DNA of 64,000 nt, taken from assembly GCA_950022655.1 (NCBI GenBank), contig OX465580.1, forward strand, positions 45,072,028-45,136,027, in the 5' to 3' direction. The notes beneath the pieces are model-generated. The model did no database searches. It was given only the letters and a program-made list of their open reading frames with translations, and had not been told where the DNA came from. Shown piece after piece: positions 37,601 to 49,600 of the stretch (positions within the stretch are counted from its first letter, which is position 1; every line of letters begins with the position of its first letter). This DNA comes from Alentia gelatinosa (lineage: Eukaryota > Annelida > Polychaeta > Phyllodocida > Polynoidae). The position numbers and the translations under genes were made by a program.

Positions 37601-40600
37601 GCAGATAACCCCACCCTGACCAATGATTTAACAGATTCGGTATGTTAGATGCTGCAATTTAAAAGTTTTACAGCATCATTATAACTTAAACATCTTTAGA
37701 TATTTTATCTTTATGTAATAAGCCATGATCAATATTATATGTAAGATTCCCAAATGGTAAAGTTTGTGATGATATTTAGAATATTTAATACAGGACCGTG
37801 GAACTTGTGATATTATTTTCTGGATCTTGATATTTACCTAATCAACGCTACAATATTTGAAAACTCTTTATGATAGTGTTTGGATAGCTGTTATCATTGC
37901 GTTAATTCAGCTGTAATAATCACCCGGTTTGAGTTGTGGGCTGTGACCAGTCAGCATGTTGATATGTTGAGTTCTTTTCTAACGCGGTACAGGATGACAT
38001 TGAATACAATGACGCTCCAGATTGAGAGTCCTCAGGTCTACACTCAGCTGGGTGTAGCCATCTCCGTCACCGGAATTGCCCAGGTAAGGCCAAGTCTTTT
38101 ATAAAAACAAAAGGAAAATCCTGATTTTCACATTGGCCGTTCGATACCACCCCCGTTAAATGTACCATCACTTATTATTTATTTTTTTGTAGTGTTCACT
38201 GACACAGGAGTTGTCTTTCAGGGAAGCTTTTAAACAACGCCACATCTTCCAGCCAACGGTTTGTCCCCGAAAAAGCCACCTCGGCAGAATTGATCAAGCA
38301 GAAATGTAAACCGTATGCGGAGTAGGACTTCAATGATTCCTCTGAGGTTATACCAGTGTTGAGCAAGTGCTCTGCCCCAAAGCATTGCTATATGTAGGTC
38401 TTTGCTCCTCTCGATACAACACAGCTATCCCTCTCTACTAGAATTCTTACTCTCTCAGTGATAGCTCAGAATACTTCATACAACACTATGGCTCTATCCC
38501 TATGTAGTCTGTTCAAGATGGAGATTTGAAGCTGCTAGTTGAGGTAAGTGAACCACTTTAATAACCCCTTAGTACATCGCCATACAAGTCAGACATTTCA
38601 GCTATTCCGACGATATCTTCGTTGGAAGAAACCCAAATTACTGAGAATATACCAAGGCTCTTCATTGTGGGAGAGAGGTGTGCAGATATGTGTGCGCATG
38701 AGCAAATGTATCATTTTTGCATGTAGAAAAATGATACTCTGGGACTTTCATCAGATCTTGTAATTTGGGGGCTATCAGGAAGGAATGACAAAGACAATTA
38801 TACGTGATGTGATATTGACTAGTAAATTCACCTCCTCTCCCTACAATAGCACAGTGCTGATTTGGTGTATTTCTCATTGGTAAGTTCGATTTCAGGCGTT
38901 GGATTGTTCCGCCCCTGTCTGAGCATGCATCATTCAAATCAGAGCCACACTAACTGCATGTTTCCTTTAAGACAACACCGGCGCAGGGAGCTTCCCTGAC
39001 CCTTAACCATGACTTCTACCCCGACTCACATGCTTAAACAAGGACCGATCAGTGATAGATCAGTGTCGTTTCTCGCCGTTTTTATAGGATTTCACTGAAC
39101 ACAATGATGCTGCAAATCGAGAGCCCGCAAGTATACACCCAGCTAGGCGTTGCTATCTCTGTGACGGGCATCGCCCAGGTAACGTCTAAACCCAACACGT
39201 CAAACATGTCTCTGCATGAGTGTCCATGCACAGCTGTGTCTGCTACACTTCTCTAGAGCTAGATTTTACATTTACAATGATTATATATATATATATAATT
39301 TCAATAGTTTTTTGTATTTTTTTGGTAAAGGCCTGCACTACATAGGCAAAAGCCTGGGTTTAATTGTAGATCCTTCCCCAAAATCACAATTTTAGTCATT
39401 ATGTCCTCTACACTTCCCTTGGACCGTATTGTCACAGATGTATAGTATTAACTAGTTGGTTTATATTGATTAAAGTACAGAGTACTACTAGGGCCAAGTA
39501 GTTGGACTTTTACATCCCCATACACTTACTTTTGTTAATATAGTTTTTAAAAATGCACATGGCGGTAGTCGCGTATTTGCGTCAGAACTTACTTTAGCGC
39601 ATTGCCTTTTCGTAGTTTAAGCAAATAGATTATGGAAGCCTTAGTTTTGCTCTTTTTATTTTTACTTAAAAGTGTAGCAGACGCAAGAACCCTGTTGCAT
39701 GATCTCGATCCTTGACGATCGTTTTCCAAGTTTTATCTATCATATTTGGCTTCTTGTTACCTATGTCAGGCATTATTTGTGTAAATATGGAATCATAAAT
39801 AACCATAATATACCGGAAAGATACTCTTCCAAGAGAATGTTGATAATCCTCTAAGAACAAGTGTGTTTTCATGTACTCCTTCAATTCAGACAGGATTAAT
39901 TATAGAAAAGTGCATGCATTATGTAATATGACCATGATACATATTTTGACAAGAACAAGTAAGTATTTGTAGATGTAGAATCCACCTACAAAAAGTCTAT
40001 TGATGTTAAGAGCCACATGAAAAGGATCCTTCTTTCATATGATTGTTGTGTCTTCAAGAGTAGAGTAAATTTGTGCCTTATAACGATATGTTTCTGATGA
40101 GAGAACAGAGTGTTTGTATCTGTGGGCGACCAGTCTAGTGTTGATATTGTTTACACAAAGTACGTTAACAAAAATGTCCTTGCATCTGAGAGGTAAGTAC
40201 CTAGATTGAAAACAATGAAAAGAGAAAACCGCCTTTAGAAGGCATGTCTAGACAATAAAACCAGTCTGACTTTTAAATCATTGACACCCCTGACGATCTT
40301 GTAGCCAGGTCAAATGGTTTAAACAGCTAGCTCACTACACCAGAACATAGGACTCTGCTTCCTCAGCTCTCATACTGTGTCGTCTGTGGTGGATTTACAA
40401 CCACCATCGTCTGTTTTCAAATCAAAAACTACCACAGAAACCAAACGGCAGCGACCTTTCGCTGTATTTATCCCCAATCTCGATCTATCTCTCTTCCCAA
40501 TTTGCTTTGATTTGAAACTTGTCTAGCTTTAAATTTAGCATAGAATTAGAGATACTATTCATTAGACTTGCTCATTGTCGAAAGACATAAATTGTACCAG

Positions 40601-43600
40601 AAGCTACTCGATAATTGTGCATGGTTGTCGAACTCTTCTGCAAAAGATCCTCTGAGAAATTTTTGATTTTTGTGGATTCAGATAATTTCATCCATAACTT
40701 TTGAGAAGAGGAAGATAGTTATATTTTAATGAAATTTCTTTCAATTGACAAAAAAGAATACACAGAAATGCTCAGAATATTTATCACTCTCTGTCGTTCA
40801 GTAATGTATTTCATATAGTTCCTCTCGAATTTATGGTGATGGTAAAATTAATTGGTCTCTCTCATAGTAATGGATCAAAATAACTGAACCCGTAGCGGTG
40901 GTATATCTCGATAATGTACTTATAAACTTTTCTGTTTCATGTAAATCACTATAACCTGTCAGATATTTTGATCTTTGTTTTGTCATGTCTGTGTTGTGCC
41001 TATCTGTTATATTATTCTAGTGTTCCCTTCACTTGACTAACCCAGGCCACCCCTGTGACCTTAAAGCTCCTCCCGCCAGGGGACCGGTCCCGGGTAGCGT
41101 CTCTAGTTCCAGGTTTAACCACTAGGTGCCCTTTCAGGTGAAGATCCAGGCACAGAATGAAGAAATGCTGCACACCGCCTGCCAGCAGTTCATGGGCAAA
41201 AGCGAGGCAGAGATCCGAAAGATCGCGATGGAGACCCTGGAGGGTCACCAGCGTGCTATCATGGGGTGCATGACTGTTGAGGTACTGGAGGCAGTGGTCG
41301 CTAGCTAGTGTCCGTCGACGTTTCCACTCCCACACGCTTCTCTCTCATTTTCGTTTTCATTCCCCCACCCCCTCGTGCCACCCCGTGCGGCGAGGTGATG
41401 GTGTTGCTATACTACGCCAGTGTAAGGCAGTGTGGAGTTAATCACTAACAGTAATATTGTTATATATCTTATGAAAATTAGTCTAGACCTAGGTATTATT
41501 GCAGTCTAACAATCCGATTACCCGTATCAAACAAGGACTTTAGAAAAATATAGTTACCTTCTGAATATTTGGTCAATTACAAAATTATGGTGCTGAAGAT
41601 ATTCGGCAACCCGTCATTTTTCTCAATACAGTTTTGCTTCTACTCTATCCACGTTATAAACAATTTCATATCGATAGTCATGTGACCATTCAAAATTTTG
41701 GTATCTAATACCTCAAGTACAACTGATGAGTTGGAATGTTACAAACATTGGCATAGAGTAATGACTAATATTTAAGTTGATCTGTTAGGCTTTATCTTAC
41801 AGACCCTTAAGTGCTGATAATGTTTGGCATTGCCTGTTCACAACTGTGTGAGCAGGTTACCGTAGTGGTATGTTAAGTCACAACCTATAGTTTTGTGCTT
41901 GATACGATTTCTATACACTATTCGATGATAATAACAAGTCCTTAAGGTGGTGTGAGGTAAGTGAGAGTATATTGAAATACTCCCCCCTCACAGTCTACCT
42001 TCCCTTAGTTGATGTGAGTGTGAAACTCTTTGTTTCCTGTTTTCTACGGCTCACTCACTGACCAGCCTTTATATGCACATCTACAGCACCATAACACACT
42101 GTAGATTTCTATAGGCAATCTAGGACATGTACAAAACGATGTGATAGGCTACCTTCCCCTCCCCCCGCCCCCACACCCAATACTCACAGATATATCAGGA
42201 ATGAGTCACGGGATTGGTTTTTGGAAACACTGCAGCCTGGGAGTATGTTATGTTTTATAAAATATGTTATTAGGTAAGTCTACCTGCAGCTCTGGCCTGT
42301 TCAGCAACACCAACATCTGGTATATTGTACGTGTCTCGTGATGCTCTGCACCCCAAGACGTGGCCTTCTTAAATACGACGAGCATTAGTTGTGTAGTAAA
42401 AATGTGGCGCTGGTTTCAGGTGAAAATTCAGGCGCAGAACGAAGAAATGCTGTTATGCGCGTGCCAACAGTTCCTCGGTAAATCTGAAGGCGACATCCGA
42501 CGCATTGCCCAAGAGACGTTAGAGGGCCACCAAAGAGCCATAATGGGGAATATGACTGTCGAGGTAGTCCGATCCACACCGAAGTTTACGTTTGTTTAGT
42601 TTGCACGCACCCTGTACCATGATTGGAATCACTTCACAGGAACCCCTTCTAAAACCAAGCTCCTCCTTATTTCACCCTGTTCTCCGTTCTGTCCTCACAC
42701 CTCTTTAGCTACCCATTCTTAACCACTAAACATCTAACCAAGCACTTTCCTACCAACTAACCGAAACAGACTGACTACACAATATAAAATATGAATAATT
42801 TCAAACTGTTCTAACCTTCCGTTTTTATTACCAATCTTTACTAATATCTAATCAGACTGAGTTATAAGAGAAAAAAAACATCTATTATTTAAAGTACAAC
42901 ATTGCCATTGACATTATAGCTATCTTACGACTTCTATTAAGTATGTCTCAAAGCACAAACTTTTAAGTACAACAATTATTTTTATTAAATCATTGAATAA
43001 CCAAAGTAAACATTAAGTTCCTTTGGCACTGTTCTTCCTATACTTCCTCAGATAATTCATTTTAAATTAGCCTGATTTCTTTATAAATTCCACACAAACA
43101 AAAACAACACTTCATATGTTATTGCATGTTTGGTATATTGGACTGCTTGGTGATGCTCATTACATTTATTTTCATTACTGCCTCGACAGGCATGCGTTAT
43201 CCATTTTAACCCCGCCCAATTGCTTATTCTTACAGAGAATAATTTAAAGAGTATTTGCAGCTGAAGCTTATCTTAACCTGGCAATATGCCTTTTGGCGGT
43301 ACGGTCCGTATGGTTGGAGACCTAGGCTTTCAAAGATATATTCCGCGAGGTTATCCCTCTGAAATAGTGAAATGTCGCGAGGTCTTCCTTGCAGCCAGCC
43401 ACACATCTGTGATAATTAGACTGTTTCTTGTAGTAGTTTTGCCTAAGTAGAGCGAGTCTTTAGACGCAAATTGGCATAAGTTTCACTTTGGTTAAATATG
43501 TTTCAACAGTCTTAAGTACGTGTTAATCTTAGTAATATTAGCACATGGAAGATCAGTTAACCATTTTACATTACAAGTATTAGTAGTATTAAGTTGTCCT

Positions 43601-46600
43601 TTATTTGTTTAGTCAATAGGTTTGTATTTTTTTCAGTACCATTAGAGTTTTATTCTTCAAAAACATGGGAACCAGTTACTTAATATTATATGTATCTTTA
43701 CTTCTACGATTTGGAAATTGCGCGTGTGAGGGCAAAAGTGTTTTTTAAAAGCGAGGGTACAATATATCTTCGTCAACAAGACACTAGGGATAGTTTAAAA
43801 ACTGGGTTGAAAACTCCTTAAATACCGATTCAAAAAGTTAATCTAAATTACGAAATGTTATGTACTATTTAAAGATGATAAGATATTTTAAGAAATGGTT
43901 CCTCTCATGGCTTCTGATAATTTGATGTAAGATTTGTTACCTTTCTGTTGCCAACCCCTAAAATATCATAAGGGCATTCTAAATTCTGTGTAATGAATTA
44001 TCTTATGTGATATAATTCGTGGGACCGTCTATGTTCAAATTCTAACCATTCTATTCCCTAAAGTTTAGTTTTTTCCTACATGCATGTATCTGACATTAAG
44101 CTCACATCGTCGTGATACATATCAATGTTAATTGGTGCATGTCCACCAATTGGAAATTGTTAAGTGCCGCGTTTTATTACATATGTCTGATTGGCATTTG
44201 TTTTAAAATGTGCCTTAGCATTTATGATATACAGTAGCTTCTTATTTATAAATTCATTTAAGAAGTAGTAGTCTTGTTGACCATGATTATTGAGTTTCTT
44301 AATTCTACCGTGTTGTTAATGTCAGTACGAGTCAGAAAAGTATATGATGTTCCTTTATATAAATGTATAGGTATTTAGTATCGAGTCCGTATCTATATTC
44401 GTCTATGTATCTCATATTTAGACATTGTGCCACAAGGCTTTGCCATACCAGCTCTCATATTATTTGTGATGCTTTAGGGATAGGAGAGTTCAATTTTTTG
44501 TGAAAGGAGACTAGTGGTGGCACAGCAGTCTGATAACCGTTAAATACAATTATTGGACGTTAGATCAACCATCCTACTGGTGATAACATACTTTCTGTAT
44601 TATTTTTTTATTTATTAAAAACACATTTCAATGGGGAGAAAAATCGCGAAAATTTAATTCTGGATACAGATATATATATAAGAAAATGATATCAATTAAG
44701 CTAAGTAAAACTAGTTGACATATAATTCAGATAAAACTAACGTTCGGCAGAGATTAACAGTTCTGTATAGTTGACTCATTTTATTCTTTGGTTGCATTTA
44801 TCTGATTTTTCACTGCACTCTCCCTACAGGAAATCTACAAAGATCGTAAGAAATTCTCCAAGGCTGTCTTTGAAGTTGCTTCGTCTGATCTCGTGAACAT
44901 GGGGATCAGCGTGGTGTCGTACACACTAAAGGACATCCACGACGACGAGGTAACCATATACTTCATAATACAAGAGAGCGCATAAATTTACTTGTTCATG
45001 AGAATATAAGTAAAATATAACATAGTAAACGAATAAGTCATTATTATATTTAATATTATTTTCATTGTAGAGTAGTAGCATTGATATAAAATCCAAGTTG
45101 TAAATCTTTAGGTAGAGTTCCATTTAATGTATATAATTAAACCTATCAATTACATTTGCATATTCATTTAGGCTGTATTTCTTATATTATATACAGAAGT
45201 TCCTATGATGATACTTAACCGTTTCTTCTACCAATTGCTTCTAAATGATTTTTCGTTCAGATTGTATTTTTCTACTCGGATTAACCTGTTTTTTTCTTGA
45301 CACTAGGTAAACTTGAAGGGTGCCCAGCTACAATTCTACCTCTTGTTACTCATGTAACTTTCATGTGTATACCTATTGATGTTTGTTTATGATTTTATCA
45401 TCTGCGAAGTTTAATGATTATAAATGTAACCGGCGTTTTCAAAGATCACATTCTACAGTATAAGTCCCCAGACGTTGTCTGTCTACCCAGCAATAACCTG
45501 CATCTTGTCGTTGAATGTGCTAGTCACTACATGAGCGGCGTTATGGCAGTGCTAAGAATCGTCGCTATTCCCTTACATAACACTTAATGCTCGAATGACC
45601 TAAGACGATTTTGTATCAGGTATGTAATGAGTAACTATCTAAGAGTGAACAACGAAAATTGATTTTAATTATTCTTCCCCTCGTTCAGGAAAGTAGGCAG
45701 CCTCCTCGAAAGTGTTCCTCTCTTGCTAACTCGTACTTAAAATCTAAATTTACTAGCCGTTTCTTGTTTTCTGCAAATAATTGAACCATTTCGTTATACC
45801 AGATGTCTGAGGGCGCTCGTTTCTAATTATGCCGTAGAGTCGATAGCTGACTCCCCATATGACTGATGTCATTTATTTCAAATTCAAATAATAAACTCAT
45901 TAACATACCATTAGTAAATGAAAAATTAAAATCAAATGGAAAAAAATCCTGCGCCTCCACATTCCTTCTTCCCCTGTCTCACCTCAACACCGCCCCCCCC
46001 CCCCCCTCCCCTAAGAAAAGAGAGGAACGTGTATATATGAATTTATTTTAACAAAAGAAAACAAACGTTTTAATGCATATTGCTTGGTGAAGGCGAGCGA
46101 GGTGGACGTCGCCGCATGGTGAGTGCTTATCCTGTCTGTATTCTCCAGGGGTACTTACGCTCACTGGGCATGACGCGTACGGCACAGGTCAAACGAGATG
46201 CCCGCAAAGGAGAGGCGGAGGCTCGACGGGATGCAGGAATCAGGGTAATGACCCAGCCACACACAGAACGGGGGCCACCGTGGGGGGAGGGAGGTCCACA
46301 CACCACGTCCGCATATCTAAGAGAAACAGCACCAGTTGTGGCCGTTATTAATCCCGCATGCTTAAGGCTCTGCTATTTTCTGTCCTCACTCGGAAATGAC
46401 AAGAAGTGAATATTAAAAGACCCAATTTATCATAATATTGCCTTGGCGAAACATAGGTCTATTTCTAAGAACTAGTGGTATGCCTAGCCTGGGGCTGCGC
46501 CTGGTGTATTATCGTCATGATAGAATTGGTGCTGCTCGATTAGATTGCTTGTCTGCGTGATCTGCTTCCATGAGGGACGCGTGGGGCGAGCGGCTCTGTG

Positions 46601-49600
46601 TCCATCACCCGGACCCGCCCACGTGGATGCTGTTAGTCCTAGCTTCACACACGCTTCATCGTACCCCGCCCATGTGCCTCATTCTGCACCCGTTGTTTGG
46701 ACATTCTGCTTTTGGTCCTTTTAAGTGGTATTTGCCGTTTGACAATACCACCTTTTTGATTTTTGTTGTGGTGAGCAATATCCACGACTATATGTTTTTT
46801 TCTTAGCTCATTACGCAATCATCACTTTGGTCCCCGTGTATCTTTCCAATTCTTCACACGTTGTAGTTGTCCCAGGAGGAAGATGTTGCCATGTCATGTC
46901 ATGTACTGCCCCCTCTCAATGCAAGGTTCTCACTAGCACAGTCGCGGCAAGACTGTGACCGGAGCAGTCGTGCCGATCATCATAGGAGGTTGCAGTGTGA
47001 GAATAGCGAGAAAGTGAGAGTGAAGAGTAGGGCTGGGCTTTGGTTACTTAACTTTTGGTGTTCGCGGGTGGTGCCGCATTATAGGGATATCTCCGCTCTC
47101 TGGGCATGGCAAGGACCGCGCAGGTCAAGAGGGACGCCCGGATTGGTGAAGCGGAGGCGCGTCGCGACGCAACAATAAAGGTGATGATCCCGTCCTCCAG
47201 CCAGCCTGCCCCACCGCACCTGTCAGCCAGGGGTAGTGGGTAATACGAGTCAACCAATCCTAAATCTACCTGCTAGCACAGCCCTAGGCAGAAACAAAAA
47301 TCAATAGAAAACCAGGCCATGCTCACAACTAGAGAGATGATGAAAATATGGTTTTGATTTTATTTTTATTTTTATACCAAAACGTTTCAAAATGTAGGTG
47401 ATATCGTTATATATTCTGTGAGTCAAACCGGTCTGGTTTTTAGAAAAACAAAACTTGAGAAATGAATCAGTGGTAAGGCGGTTGCCTAGCAGATGGTCAG
47501 GGTTGGTAACGTTATAGTGCTTGATAGTTTGTGCCCGTTATGTTGTAAATTCCTGAAACTGCATTTATTTTGTTGTTCCCTTGAATGATTTTGGATGACC
47601 ACATCCCCCAAATCAAATATCTGTGGCAAATTATTAGTTATGATTTGCTAGAATTTGATTGAAGCATCCCTGTACTAATATTTCCTATTACCTATTTCGA
47701 TCTAACCTTACATAAACTGATATCTGAAGATTTTTTCTCTTTTAATTCCTCTATTAACTTGTTCAGCGTTCACGTATTACAAGTCCAACTAAAGTGTACT
47801 TTGTAAATAATGGCAAAGAATGCACATCTTGTGCCAATAAGTCGCAGTTTGTCAAGTTTGTTTTCATGAATGACATCAATGAATAATTATATAGAACAAC
47901 CTCACAATGGTGTAAAAGCTACAGCACGAGATGAGGATTTATGGTTACTATGGAACGAAGCATTTACGCCGAGTTCCCTACTAACTCTAGATTATTATCG
48001 AGTTCTGTAGCTTGCACAAGCATGGTAGGTTGTTCTTTATTTATTATATACTCGAAATTTAATCAAAATGATTACAGTCTACTGTGTTTTGCCATACGGA
48101 ACCCCGTTCCGTACGGGAGTTTTATGTGAAATCTCGAAACAGTGCGTATTTACAATATACACGTCATGGGTATATGATAAAAGTGTTTACGAAAGTCTAC
48201 TTCTTGTTACTGGTCGGAAAATTTTCCTGTAGGTAATAAGGTTCTTTGTCCCCGCCCCTCGTCCCCATAAGCTAACCCTATGATATGGTGTCTCACATCG
48301 ATACTTAAGTTTAAAAACCGTACATCCCGCTTTTAAACCCCACTTTATAATTTCCCGTTATTTAGCTGCTTATTTCACCAGAGCAGGGCATCTGGGGTTG
48401 GGTGGAATTTACTATGTTATTTATACAGACATTTAGTTTGGAATAAAGACCGAATAGCTGAAGATTTCTTCCTTACATACGTCATCTACTGCAAGTGAAT
48501 TTAGCACGACATCCATTAAGTTCCCCTATCATCGCTCTCTTCACGTTCTCTTTACCATTTACGTCCCTCCATCTCTCTTGGCCCCGTCACGAGAAGTCTC
48601 TGCCTGTATGGTGTTGTTGCTGCATGGGTCTAGATTCCATTCCAATTCATTGAACTTCCAACTATATTTGTTTTGGAAGAAAGATGACATCTTTATATGA
48701 GTTATCCCTCTTATTACGTCCATCAGTTTGCTCACTGCAGTCAGTCGCAGTAGTGCATTGGCATTCTGGTGTTACGTGGTCATTGTTGGTCATTCCCTAC
48801 TGTTGTTTGCATGAGAAGCACGATGGCCACGATGCTCTTCAGACAGGGAACGCATAAAAATGTAGTCAGTTCCCCTTTCCTTCCCGATACCTCTAGAGAG
48901 GTATTTCAGTGTTGTTCAAATAATCTGGGGAAAGCTTTCCTACACCGGCCCCTCCTGTTGTATATCTATCGTTAGTGCCTATGGTTAGAATTAGCAAGTT
49001 AATGAAGTTTATATTTATATCAAGTAAATAAATATGATGTCTTGTGATTAAGACTTGTGAACAAACAGCCAACTACTATTACAAACTTAGAACATGGTCA
49101 CACGTATAGTATAATTAATATGATAAGTAGATGAAATTTGTGTAATTATGAGTTTCCCTAGTACGATTAAGATAACTAGTTTTAAATGAATTTTTACTTC
49201 TCTGAAACCTGCACTAAATACCCTTGTTTCCTGCCCGTCTAGGAAGCCATAGCAGAAGAACAGAGGATGGCAGCGCGTTATGCTAACGACATTGAAATTG
49301 CTAAGGCACAGCGAGATTTCGAACTCAAGAAGGCTGCATATGACATGGAAGTACAGACCAAAAAGGCCGAGTCCAACTTGGCCTATGAACTTCAGGTATG
49401 TGAGTCTCATCTAACCTCGACGGTTTGTAAAATCAATTCCCTTATTTGGTACCAAGTGGTAGCGCTGATCGTTATTGCCAGGTGAAAGTAGTAACGCTTG
49501 CCGCCATATAGCGCTGGTCGTTATTGCCAGGTGAAGGTAGTATTGCTTGCCGCCATATAGAAGTGTGAGTATCAAAGTTCCAGTTTTTATTGCTTGAACA

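Noticed and set aside
46867..47178. 103-codon ORF over exon 6b
   Set aside because: Wrong frame relative to the flotillin reading of 47085-47180.
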